In this document: piece after piece, positions 19,408-30,493 of the stretch
Position numbering within the stretch: position 1 is the first letter of the stretch
How the letters are laid out: each line of letters opens with the position of its first letter
Source of the DNA: Costus lasius
Taxonomy: Eukaryota; Streptophyta; Magnoliopsida; Zingiberales; Costaceae
DNA length: 64,000 nt
Reading direction: 5' to 3'
NCBI GenBank assembly: GCA_027563935.2
Contig: JANVAS020000222.1
Location: 4,092,001-4,156,000, forward strand
Notes under the pieces: generated by a model
The model's database searches: none
Told to the model about the DNA's origin: nothing
The model's input: the letters and a program-made list of their open reading frames with translations, nothing else
Translations under genes and position numbers: made by a program

Positions 19408-21097
19408 TGATGACACCAAAATTCATAGTATATTTTGTGTCATTTCATGTGTCTTTTTGTGTCAAATATTGCAGAATCTACACCACTTCTTGTTTTTTAT
19501 CATTTTCAGGTTAAAAGTGCCATATTTTGATGGATTTTGGAAGATTTGAGCACACCAATGGATTCCAGACGTCAAAACAAAGCTACCCATCAATTTTCAT
19601 GAAATTCGGAGCCAAATTGCAAAAATACGGCACTACCATATTTTTTGGACAAACTCTCACGGTACCGTATTTCTCAGCAGAAGACTTGGGTGAAATACGG
19701 CACTACCGTATGAAACTACACGGAACCGTATTATTCAGCATTTTAGACTAGAAAAGTTTGACACGAATACGGCACTACCGTATGAAACTACACTGTACCG
19801 TATTTTGCAGCAATTTCAACCAGAAAGCTTCAGCAAGAATACGACACTGCCGTAATCCGAATACGGTAACGTATTTTTAAACCAGATTCGCGAGTTTTTT
19901 GGGCTGATTCTTGCGCGGGCCATAACTTTTGATCCAGAAGTCCAAATTGAGGGAGAAAGTGACAGAACGGTGCTTAGGGTTGGGATTCACGCCGAGAGGC
20001 GTGGAGACCAACTCTCACCGTGATTTTTACTCTCAAGCTTGGCCTAGATGAAAGGAGGATGGCACATAAGTTTCTGAGCGTTTGGAGTCCGATCGGAGGA
20101 GAAATCATCAGAACAGTGGTGACAGCACTGTTCACACGCGAAATTACGGGTTGTAATTCAATTACAACCTTGTTTTGTAACTTTTCTTCCTCCCTTCTTA
20201 GATTTTTGACCTTTGAACTATGATTTTTTGTAATCTTTCCTTCATGCTAGCTTAGATTTTTTATGGGACATGGAGTGTAATCCCCTTGGTTTCTTAATGA
20301 CTAGAAAACATCAATTTTTGTCCTGATAATTTTATTTATGATAATTTTACTTTTGTGATTGATTGTTCTTTGATTCTCCTTAGTTTTATAAATATCAGCA
20401 TGTTTTAGAATTTTGCGAAATAGACCGAGAGGTTGATTGTTTGAAATTCGGAACCCTAGAAATCATTGTGTTTGGAACTTATCGTATGAGATTCGGTTTG
20501 TTCTTTGAATTCTAATTTTTAATGAATTTATTGCCATGTTGATAATTTGAATCTAGTGTTGAGTTATTGTGTTAGACTTGATTTGATCTTGCACGAGAGT
20601 GAGGATCGAGTCGTCAGAAAACCATAAGTAAAACATGTGTTGAGTTTCAGGATGCACGAGAGTGATCCTTGAGATTCCACTTGAGATTATTGACTTAGAA
20701 CTTGGATGCACGAGAGTCATCCTTGAGTTCTTTGTTCAATGATTTACTTATTTTCAGCATTGGATAGATCTTACACGAGAGTGAGGATTGGTCCTTTGTA
20801 TGATTGTCTGCACGAGAGTGAGATGATCCTTTTATGAAGTAAATTAGGTCTTTATCATAATATAATTAGATTGACAGCCTTTATTTCTTTCTAGTCATTA
20901 CAATCAAGGTGAATGAAACCCTAGTCCCATGTTTATCTCTCTGATCATCTTTAAGCATACTTTTCTGCATCTTTTACTTGCATCATATTCGATTTGCTTA
21001 GCTAGTGAGAATACAATTATTTGGTACTTAACAATAAGGTCTCTGTGGATCGATATTTTTATTACTTTGAAGTATCCGTGCACTTGTGGACACAACA
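19408..21097 (+). repeat. 5' LTR of Gyp-2
   Basis: It starts TGATGACACCAAAATTCATAG and ends ..cacaaca before the PBS; 1690 bp. It contains a palindrome block (19624-19875; ATACGGTACCGTAT-type units), a 9-bp hairpin (20149-20169) and five GAGA-loop hairpins (20585-20823). Relative to the 3' LTR it lacks about 40 bases after the opening (gataattatgctc..), but it has the palindrome block that the 3' LTR lacks. Confidence 0.85.
20585..20823 (+). repeat. Array of five GAGA-loop hairpins in the Gyp-2 5' LTR
   Basis: Each unit has a CAC/GTG inner stem closed by the tetraloop GAGA, one unpaired purine on the 5' side and a lower stem. Unit 1 (20585-20607): gatctt/aggatc. Unit 2 (20649-20669): aggat/atcct. 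Unit 3 (20704-20722): ggat/atcc, with one inner mismatch. Unit 4 (20767-20789): gatctt/aggatt. Unit 5 (20807-20823): tct/aga. The lower stems are of two unrelated sequences, yet each remains self-complementary. Confidence 0.65.
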
Positions 21098-21103
21098 AGT
21101 TTT

Positions 21104-21121
21104 TGGCGCCGTTGCCGGGGA
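21104..21121 (+). other. Primer-binding site of Gyp-2 (tRNA-Asp type)
   Basis: The same TGGCGCCGTTGCCGGGGA as in Gyp-1, 6 bases after the LTR end at 21097. It is complementary to the 3' end of plant tRNA-Asp(GTC). Confidence 0.85.
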
Positions 21122-21345
21122 CCTTAGTTTTGTTAATATCAAAATAGTTGTTAGTATTGCTAGACTAAGTTTTATTTATTTTAGATTTAACTTTGTTTTT
21201 TGTTTTTGCAGGTTTGGATTTTCACAGTTGTGACAGAACTGTGAATTCTTAAATTTGTGAATTTGCTTGTGTTTTATTCTTTTTATTTTTCTATATTCTG
21301 AAAAAAAAATCTTATTATTGGTGTTGGATAATCTTTCTGTTATTG

Positions 21346-22507
21346 ATAGATTTGAAAATATGTCTTTTAATCACAACTCCTGGGCGACTGAAAGAGGTGA
21401 GGTATACATGCCACCAAGTAAGTCTCTTGTAGATACGTTTAACTCTTTTATGCAATCTTCTAGGACAACTTATTCTCCTGTTAGATGTGAAATTTGTGGA
21501 TATTTTGATCATTGTTCCTCTAATTGTCAATTTTTAAATTCCAATTCACCATTGTATCAAGATAATCAATATGATTCTATATATTTTTATGATGATTGCT
21601 CAAACTATACTTCTGAACCATGCTAGAAAACTGAAAAATCTTGCCTTGAGATTATGTTTGAAAAGTTCATGAAACAAGATGTGAGTGAGACCCTCAAACA
21701 AATCAATTCTATGTTGGATGACATGGTTGCACACAATGAAATTTTAGAAACCCAATTAGCACAACAAGCATGTTTATTTGAGTTTGATTAGAAAACTGAG
21801 AAAGTTGATTTAGAAAATTCCCCCACTGATTATGATTGTTTTGAGATTGAGCCTTATGTGGACGTTAATGCATCTCACTCTGATTTTGAAAATTCTGAAA
21901 TTGATTCCTTTGATAATGTATTATTGGAAAAGGTTGAGGAAATGGAAATTGAAAAACCCTCTTTTGATGAAATTGATGCTTTTGATGATATATCATTTAT
22001 GGTTAAATCTGATGAGTTTGAAAATTGTGATATTCATGTACCTCAATTTGATTTTGATGATATTGTTGAAATTAATGATAAATCTTTTGTGGCTAACTCT
22101 GTTTCTATTAATGCTTTGCTAACATTGATAAATCTCATGATTTTTCATATGATTCTGATTTTGACTCTTCTGATGATGAATTATTTGTGGGGAGGCATGA
22201 GGAAATTGATTTTGAAAAGTCTCACTTTGATCCTGATGATAATTTTGAAATTGATAAGTTATTTGATGATGTGCATGAGGAATTTGAAGAGGGTTTTAAT
22301 GAATCTCACTCTGATGCTTTGCCTATGTCTACTGATTTATTTGAAAAACTGTGCTTTATTGAGGAACTTAATTTGAGACAGAAAGACTATTTTGATGATC
22401 CAATGCTTGATTCTTTTGATCTAAGTCCTTTTGTTATTGCTATTGAAAATATTAATTTGAAAAAAGGACTAATGATTTGCTTTTTGACAAACATTGGAAG
22501 ATCATAA
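21346..22507 (+). pseudogene. Gyp-2 gag C-terminal remnant followed by an acidic, repeat-like coding stretch
   Basis: MSFNHNSWATERGEVYMPP aligns with the Gyp-1 gag segment before its zinc knuckle, and the knuckle survives as C-EI-C-GYFD-H-CSSN-C (about 21487-21528). A stop follows at 21624-21626, then MFEKFMKQDVSETLKQINSMLD, matching the Gyp-1 coiled-coil-like segment. From about 21790 to 22507 the reading is rich in Asp, Glu, Phe and Ser with loosely repeated phrases (DFENSEIDSFD, EIDAFDDISF, PQFDFDDIVEI, EIDKLFDDVHEEFEEG). I do not recognise a domain in it. The capsid half of gag is missing. With stops and a frame change near 22120 this is not a working gene. Confidence 0.65.
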
Positions 22508-22700
22508 AGATTACTTTCAGTGGATTTAAAAATTTAATTTTAAATTCTGCATATTTAAGAAAGCCACTTTGATTGTGATTTATTTGAAATTTTGGATATT
22601 TGGATTAGTGGCTAAACTTTTGGGAAAAAGGAAATGCAGGAAATTATATGCTTTATATTTTGGAACTGATTCACCTGCTTCACCATGAGATTTGATTTTT

Positions 22701-22748
22701 GGTTAAGCTATGAACCTAAAATTAGCGCTTCTTGGGAGGCAACCCAAG
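22701..22748 (+). other. Conserved two-hairpin module (Gyp-2)
   Basis: GGTT (22701-22704) pairs with AACC (22713-22716) around aagctatg; then tagcgctt, and CTTGGG (22731-22736) pairs with CCCAAG (22743-22748) around AGGCAA. It is the counterpart of 16042-16090. The second hairpin is identical; the first stem differs by a compensated pair. Confidence 0.65.
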
Positions 22749-24521
22749 CCCTCTTCCTTAGTTTAATTTTTTTTTATTTTTAGAATTTTTTTTCTTTTCT
22801 TTTTGCAGGAAAAAAAATTTCTTTACGATTGCACTACTTTCCTTGGACACCTGCGGCTTCTTCTCCAGATTTGTAGCACCTCTAGCCACCACTGCATCTG
22901 CCTCTGACATCACTGTCTCTACCCGTCTACACTGGATCATACCACCAGCAGATTCTTATTTCTTTTGCTGCCTCTTATTTCATTATTTTATTTATTTTTG
23001 CAGCAGTTCTTTATTATTGACTCTGATTTTTTTATGCTGTACTATCTTTTGCACCGGCCGACGATCTCACCTCTATGACTGTATTCTCTAGCAGACCACT
23101 AGAGATTACTCACTCTACTGTCAACACCATCATCACTGCTAGCAGCTCTTCAGCTAGCTTCTGTTCCATATCTGCTTTTCGCTTGCATCAGATCTTTTCA
23201 CCTGCACCCTTTTGGACCATTGATGATACCTCTGATTTTCCTTTGAAAAGATTATTGTTCTATTTTCGTTTGATTTAAGTAAGAGATTATTTTTTGACCT
23301 AAGCCTTATGTATCTTAAATTGTGCAGGTAAAATTTTTAAAAGGCACACCTTTGGACCTTACGGCATTTGCCTCGACACTAATTTTGATCTGAGCCTTAT
23401 GTATTTTTGGTCAAAACTTGCTATATAGTTTTGTGAGTATTGTTTACACTCTCTTGTATTCATGATTATTTCATATGGTTGCAACTTGGATTTGTTATCA
23501 CTTTACACCCTTTGCATTGTTTGAGCCTTATGTGATTATATGGACCAATCATGTTACACTTTTGACTATGATTATATGAGTTTTCATGCTTCACATTTTT
23601 TGCATTGAATTAGAGATTTTTTTAGGAAATGATAAGATTGATAAGTTGATGATATGTTTTTCTTAGATGGGTAGATTTTTCTATAATGATGAATATTCAT
23701 GCATGCCTATGAATGGAAATATTACTATTATGCTGAATTTATTTCTTCAATATATATCTACTTGTTGAAATCATTCATTGATTGATGCATATGGGTTTTG
23801 GGTAGGTATGTTGTTTGATGAATGCAATCTAAAAGTGAAACAACTTTCTTGAATAAAATGAGCATATGTGTGTAATTTTCAATTGATGTCAATTGATTAG
23901 CCTAGTTGATGTTTGGTCTATTTTACTATTTGTTGGGAAGGAAGAATCCATGATCCACAAAAATTGTGAGAGACTCCCCTACTTGGCACTGTGTAAAATT
24001 GATAGTGGTACCTAAGACATGGGTTGAAGTCTATAAAAAAAAAGAGAGAGAGAGAAAAAAAAGGGAAAAGACTCCTCTACTTGGCACTGTGTAAAATTGA
24101 CAGTGGTACCGAAGATAAGAGTTGAAGTGTAAAATAAAAAGTGTATATCTACATGGGTACATGCTTTCTATTCAAAAATAATAAAAAAAAGAGAGAGATT
24201 TTGTGCGGAAAAAGATCTTGGAGAATTTATTCCTGTAAACAAAGGTATGATAAATTTAAACTGAAACAAAGGTGAAATCATGAGACTGAGATTCTTTTCA
24301 TTATGCAAGTTGCGAAGTTTTATTTGATCAAAGTTGTAGATCTTAAATATTAAATTCAGAGGACGATGTATTTATCTAAAATTTTGTGCAAAAAGTTGGT
24401 GGAATATTTCATGAGTAATTATATTTAGAAATTTATTTTTCATAAAAGAGCATATTTTCCATACTTAGCATTGTTCTTATTTATTTGCTTGAGGACAAGC
24501 AAAGTTTGAGCCTTATGTGTT
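22749..24521 (+). other. Noncoding tail of Gyp-2, from the hairpin module to the 3' LTR
   Basis: AT-rich, with no recognisable gene; this is where ORF1 stands in Gyp-1. It contains poly-T runs, a GA-rich simple repeat (about 24042-24058), and a 60-base direct repeat (23971-24030 and 24069-24128, built on cttggcactgtgtaaaattga). It also holds several copies of GAGCCTTATGT (about 23391 and 23522; a variant, aagccttatgta, at about 23301; another copy at 24508). Just before the LTR stands gcttgaggacaagc (24488-24501). The usual purine-rich tract next to the LTR is not evident. Confidence 0.6.
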
Positions 24522-25382
24522 TGATGACACCAAAATTCATAGTATATTTGTGTCATTTCATGTGTCTTTTTGTGTGATAATTATGCTCTTTTTCTTGTTT
24601 TTAAGCCTTAATTGTCAAATATGGCGGGTTGTAATTCAATTAGAACCCTGTTTTGTAACTTTTCTTCCTCCCTTCTTAGATTTTTGACCTTTGAACTATG
24701 ATTTATTGTAATATTTCCTTCATGCTAGCTTAGATTTTTTATGGGACATGGAGTGTAATCCCCTTGGTTTCTTAATGACTAGAAAACATCAATTTTTGTC
24801 ATGATAATTTTATTTATGATAATTTTACTTTTGTGATTGATTGTTCTTTGATTCTCCTTAGTTTTATAAATATCAGCATGTTTTAGAATTTTGCGAAATA
24901 GACCGAGAGGTTGATTGTTTGAAATTCGAAACCCTAGAAATCATTGAGTTTAGAACTTATCGTAAGAGATTAGGTTTGTTCTTCGAATTCTGATTTTTAG
25001 TAAATTTATTGCCATGTTGATAATTTGAATCTAGGGTTGAGTTATTGTGTTAGACTTGATTTGATCTTGCACGAGAGTGAGGATCGAGTCGTCGGAAAAC
25101 CATAAGTAAAACATGTGTTGAGTTTCAGGATGCACGAGAGTGATCCTTGAGATTATTGACTTAGAACTTGGATGCACAAGAGTGATCCTTGAGTTCTTTG
25201 TTCAATGATTTACTTATTTTCAGCATTGGATAGATCTTGCACGAGAGTGAGGATTGGTCCTTTGTATGATTGTCTGCGTGAGAGCGAGATGATCATTTTA
25301 TGAAGTAAATTAGGTCTTTATCATAATAGAATTAGATTGACAGCCTTTATTTCTTTCTAGTCATTACAATCAAGGTGGATGA
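24522..25382 (+). repeat. 3' LTR of Gyp-2 (internally deleted, interrupted by copia D)
   Basis: It starts TGATGACACCAAAATTCATAG. After about 100 bases it jumps from caaatat to gggttgtaattc, skipping about 675 bases present in the 5' LTR, including the whole palindrome block. It keeps the hairpin near 24628 and the five GAGA-loop units (25063-25289). Copia D cuts it at 25383, with TSD gatga expected on the far side, outside the window. Confidence 0.8.
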
Positions 25383-26949
25383 TGTTGGAGTATGCCCTTA
25401 AGGCTAATGTTTGAGGCCTTGGGTTATTATCAGTATCATGTATAAACTATGTTTATAAAGGCAATGGTTGTTATTCAGGTTGTTGCATTATCTGCTGCTA
25501 CATGTATACTTCTGAATAATGTCTCAATGGTGTTCAGCTTGGCTGACATGCAGTATAGTCCTTAGTCGAGATATCTTGGTGAACATGAGACAGCCTTGAT
25601 ATGATTGAGACTAATATGTGTTCTAATCTTATAGGATGCTTCGAGCATGGAATAAGATGTAGACTCATAGGTGCATTGGATGTACTGGACAGACCCTACT
25701 AAGGATGTTCGATTGTTTGTCGCAATGTGAATAATCCTTATATGCAAACAAGTGGCATATTTCCTCTGACTTGAGATCACTTGTGTTTCTAAATGATGAT
25801 TGGCATTGTCTTGAGGTAGTTCAATATCTTTTGAAATATAATGGTTATAGATTATCTTGGATAATGGGCATGAGTCATGTTAGGGCATTAGTGATAGATA
25901 TAGGATTGCCTCTCCTAGTTGGAGTGTGATGTTCTAAAGGGGCCCCCTGTATGAGATGGTTGAGAAAGTGTATGGCCATACCCAGATGACTATGTTCATC
26001 TGATCTAACCACTCTCATCATGTTGGAGTTACAGGCTTGACACGCTTGTCCAACGAGAACATCCAGTGGCAAAGGAAACACATATGTCAAGTGACTTGGG
26101 TTCACACTTGTGCTATGGTTTGGGAGTAGTCTTAGAAGACTCTTTCCTTTATATCGGGAGACAGTGATGTGTTGCTAGATACCCCTCTCTGTTCGTGATA
26201 ACGTAAGTTATCGTTACCGACATTAAAGGAAACCCTTAGGGTCGCACAATTTGATGATATGGCTTACTTATGTCAGATCGTGTGGACTGAATTGTTTTGG
26301 TTCAGTTTAAAGGAATTTAAACTCTGATTGGAAGTGAGATCTGGTCTGATCATGTTTGATTGATTAGGGCTTGAGATCGGTAAGCTTCGATCGAGAGAAT
26401 TGATGCTAGATCGATGAGATCAAGAGCATCAAGAGATGTGTGGTTAGATCTTGAGCCTTTCGGTTTAATAAGGTCTAGACCAAGGCTTGGTTTGATTTGG
26501 TCTTTGAACCAAATTCAATTGAACCGGTTCATCATATGAGCGCATGGTTCAAAGGGAGAAGGAGTTGCGAACGGTTCACTTAGAGTGAACGCTTGAACGC
26601 ATGAGCGCTTACTATATTTGGAAATCGGTTTTCCAAATTGAAGACGCCTCCACGTTCGAAGACTCTCGCCTCTCTCTTGCTCTTCCTCTCGTGTGACTCG
26701 CCTCCACGAGTGTTGAAGGAGGGATTCGGCCAGCCAAGGAAAGAATTATCTCATCTCCTTCACGCATAAAGGACACCTTGAAGAGCTTTGCTAGCACAAG
26801 GTTCACGCCAAGGGAGGAAGCCATCGCCATCTTGTGTGCGTCCACTTTGGAGGAGAGCCGCATCGCCCTCTTGCTTCCAAGTCGCCTTCCGACCAATGGC
26901 AATGGTAAGATCACAACTTGATCTTTGCAGACATTAAGTTGATCATATG
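25383..26949 (+). repeat. 5' LTR of copia D, first part
   Basis: It starts TGTTGGAGTATGCCC and runs to the insertion point of C (TSD atatg, 26945-26949). It contains TATGGCCATA (25973-25982), the AGGGTCGCACA block, and inverted repeats at 26527-26541 and 26574-26590. It has a consensus-like splice donor, ATGGTAAGATC, at about 26903-26913. The remaining 91 bases are at 36121-36211. Confidence 0.9.
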
Positions 26950-28663
26950 TGTTGGGGTATGCCCTTAAGGCTAATGTTTGAGGCCTTGGGATTGTATCAG
27001 TAACATGTATAAAGTTTATGTTTATAAAGGCAATAGTTGTTATTCAAGTTGTTACATTATCTGCTGCAATATGTATACTTCTGAATAATGTCTCAATGCT
27101 GTTCAGCTTGGCTGACATGCAGTTAAGTCCTTAGTCGAGATATCTTGGTGAACATGAGACAGCCTTGATATGATTGAGACTAATATGTGTTCTAATCTTA
27201 TAGGATGCTTTGAGCATGGAATAAGATGTAGACTCATGGGTACATTGGATGTACTGGACAGACCCTACATAGGATGTTCAATTGCTTGTCACAATGTGAA
27301 TAATCCTTGTATGCAAACAAGTGGCATATTTCCTCTGACTTGAGATCACTTGTGTTTCTAAATGATGATTGGCATTGTTTTGAGGTAGTTCAATATCATT
27401 TGAAACATAATGGTTATAGATTATCTTGGATAATGAGCATGAGTCATGTTAGGGCATTAGTGATAGATATAGGATTGCCGTCTCCTAGTTTGGAGTGTGA
27501 TGTTCTAATGGGGCCCCCCCTGGATGAGATGATTGAGAAAGTGTATGGCCATACCCAGATGACTATGTTCATCTGATCTAATCATTCTCATCGTATTGGA
27601 GTTACAGGCTTGACACACTTGTCCAATAAGAACATCCAGTGGCAAAGGAAACATGTATGCCTAGTGATTTGAATTCACACTTGTGCTATGGTTTGGGTGT
27701 AGTCTTGGAAGACTCTTTCCTTTATATCGGGAGACAGTGATGTGTTGCTAGATACCCCTCACTGATCGTGATAACGTAAGTTATAGTTACCGACATTTAA
27801 AGGAAACCCTTAGGGTCGCACAATTTGATGATATGGCTTACTTATGTCAGATCGTGTGGACTGAATTGTTTTGGTTTAGTTTAAAGGAATTTAAACTCTG
27901 ATTGTAAGTGAGATCTGGTCTGATCATGTTTGATTGATTAGGGCTTTAGATCGGTAAACTTCTATCGAGAGATCTGATGCTAGATCGATGAGATCAAGAG
28001 CATCAAGAGATGAATGGTTAGATCTTGAACCATCTGGTTCATAGGTGATCTAGACCATGTCTTGGTTTGGGCTTGGTTTGATTTGGTCTTTGAACCAAAT
28101 GCAATTAAACCAAATTAAAATGAACCGGTTCACTTATGTGAACGTATGGTTCATTTTGAGAGAAGTTCGATGGGGCATGGTAACGTGGGCATTGAAGGAG
28201 GACTTAGTGCTTTCTATTTTTGGAAAGCCGTTTTTCTTTGTTGATCTCTTCAACGTTTTCGAACGTAAGGTGCATCTGCGCTTTCTCACGCCGACTTGCA
28301 TCCTCTCTTGCTCTCGTCTTGGGTGGTCTTCACGCCAAGGAAGAAAATTTGGTTGCCAAGGAAATCCATCTCTTCTCCTCCATACAAAAGGATTACTTGG
28401 AGATCCTTGCTAGCACAAGGAGATTCAAGAAGGAGCTATCTCTCATCTTGTGTGCGGTGCCTTTGGAGAAGAAGCACTCGCATCTTTGCTTCCAAGTCGC
28501 CATCCTTGCAATGGCTATGGTATGTTTTCGTTTTGATCCATACAAGTTATAGAAGTTGACCATATATCATACATGCGATTCTAGAAACCCTAGCTTCCGC
28601 TATGCCAAAATTCTAGATGCGCATATTAGGGTTTTTCGCCCCCCTCAAGAAAGGGTTCCTCCA
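26950..28663 (+). repeat. 5' LTR of copia C
   Basis: 1714 bp, TGTTGGGG...TTCCTCCA. It contains GTTCAC/GTGAAC around TTAT (28128-28143) and the donor-like ATGGTATGTTTT near its 3' end (about 28515). ORFs at 28057-28559 are LTR sequence without a recognisable domain. Confidence 0.93.
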
Positions 28664-28665
28664 AT

Positions 28666-28677
28666 TGGTATCAGAGC
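28666..28677 (+). other. Primer-binding site of copia C (tRNA-iMet type)
   Basis: TGGTATCAGAGC, two bases after the LTR end. Confidence 0.95.
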
Positions 28678-30493
28678 GTGGGTTTTATGTATGTTCATAT
28701 GATTGCTTTTGTGATCCATGTTTGCGCTTTTGCATAGATCTAATGCTTATCAACATGCGAAAATTAACATGCTAGTTATTGATGTTGGCGCATGTTACAT
28801 GTTTATGCATGATCATTTGTTGGCGCTTGTTATAGATGTTTTTGTCAAAACTTGTTAACTTGCGCGCCTAACCTAGATCTATATCTGCGCCTACTGTAAA
28901 CCCTTAGACGGGTTGATAGGGTTGAAATCATCAGTCTTGTCTGGACCCAACAGTCTGATCAGACCATCTGACAGCCTAGATGGGTCGACCAGATAGCACC
29001 TGTGCGCAAGCACGAGGTGGCTATAGGTCGACTGCAGACAGGCGTGTAGCGATGTCTGGTTGAGACAACAAGTGAACGCTCTTGAGTTAGGCCTGGGGTT
29101 ACACCCGCTTGCCAGAACTCATGAAGGTTGTTCAGCCCTTAGCGCATGCATGGTTGACCATTAGGTCAACTCAAGTCAGTTAGGACTTGGTGCATGCAAA
29201 GGCAGTGGATCGGACTAGACATGATGAGTGGATCCCTTTTAATGTACCGTTGTAAGGTAGTAGGGCACATAAGGAAAATAAAATTGATGCCAATGAGTTT
29301 TCAAAAATTTTATTTTCTTATTGGATCACATGTTGATAGTATACCATGATGAGTGTTTATTTAATCTTATGTGGGCTGCCCAAATTTAATGTGTGCTGTG
29401 CTGGGGCCTGTGTGCCTGGTTAATAAATGTAAATTATTTTTATTGTGATCTGCGCATCACATTTTAATTAATTTATACAATGTAATTGACCTGCGTGTCA
29501 ATCTTGTCTAGATAGATTAAATTGTATTTTAATCAGACAAGAGCACAGAGCACACATGGCAGAGGCGCATGCAGCCTGAGGCTTGACCAGGTGGAAGGTC
29601 TAGAGTTCGACTCTAGGACAGGCGCATTTACCTGGTGGGCGCACCTGAGCCTCAGTGGGCGCTTGGACCCTGGGTTGGGCCAGATGAGATGCAAATGACC
29701 CATGAAGAGCTCAAGTGAAGACTTAAGTTAAATTAAGGTCTTACTTAGGCTTAATGGGCGTTTACCACATAAGATCATCATGCTTTCATTTATTATTGTT
29801 TCAATAATTAGAATTGCATGATTTCATCTTCTGCTATCATCATAGGGTTTGCATGATAGTTAAGAAGATAAAAGACCGTTAAAATCCAACGTTAAATATC
29901 AAGCACGTAAGCCTTCTGACGCGAAACCTCACTGTTCTGACTATCGTTGGGGCCGTGTTGTACCCACTCAGTGGGCACGCCCATCTATCTTCAGACGGTG
30001 TGTGATTACACCTGCGTGTTACAGAGAAGGGATTTATCGCTTCTCGTTGCTCAGCATAGCACCTGGTGGTCCAGGGAGTAGGTCGGGTCAGCTTGACCAT
30101 GTAGGCTACATATGTGGCGCATATAGTAGCTATATGGAGGCAGCCATCTGTGGGATCAGAGACTGTGTTGTACCAACTCAGTTGGCACAGTCTGCTGGAT
30201 TGCCCGGATGAAGGGGAATCGCACGGGTTGGCGATTGGCAGGGATTGCCTACCAGAGACTAGTGCTTGTACTCTCTGTGCATCTTATCTCGCCTGAGCGG
30301 GACGCGGAGACCAAGTATGAAATCTGGATCCCATCTCACTAAAAGAGTTTTACTCTTTCGGACTGTTTTACTAGATTTTTCAGTCAGATCAAATAGTGAG
30401 AAAAGAATCTTCCTTAAGTCCCGGATTGATTCTAACATTGATACTGACCTTGCTGTTCTTGCATTGTTGTAGATTCCTGCAGCAACGAACACC
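28678..30493 (+). other. Leader of copia C
   Basis: No gene seen. It holds the palindrome GTCTGATCAGAC (28953-28964), a hairpin CTAGAG/CTCTAG around TTCGA (29600-29616), twin hairpins 1 (29948-29983, outer stem TGGG/CCCA) and 2 (30160-30193), and the acceptor-like ttgcattgttgtag ending at 30472. Confidence 0.7.

Larger units (their letters stand above)
19408..25382 (+). mobile_element. Gyp-2: Athila-like non-autonomous gypsy element
   Basis: 5' LTR (19408-21097), Asp-tRNA PBS, a gag C-terminal remnant, an acidic low-complexity coding stretch, the two-hairpin module (22701-22748), a noncoding tail, the motif gcttgaggacaagc before the 3' LTR (seen in this position in many plant Athila/Tat elements), and a 3' LTR (24522-25382) interrupted by copia D. 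It has no protease, reverse transcriptase or integrase. The left TSD would be gcctg (19403-19407); the right end is beyond D. It sits in X3, a few bases past the X3 TATA box. Confidence 0.8.

Noticed and set aside
20585..20823. Regularly spaced short repeats reminiscent of a CRISPR array
   Set aside because: Repeats are about 10 bases with variable flanks, inside a plant retrotransposon LTR, with no cas genes. They are hairpin units.
24036..24060. A and GA-rich run (aaaaaaaagagagagag)
   Set aside because: A short simple-sequence run in the noncoding tail of Gyp-2; not informative.
28057..28559. ORFs of 87-118 codons, with counterparts near 35507-36010
   Set aside because: They lie in the two LTRs of copia C, overlap in several frames and are not kept in the LTRs of A, E or G.
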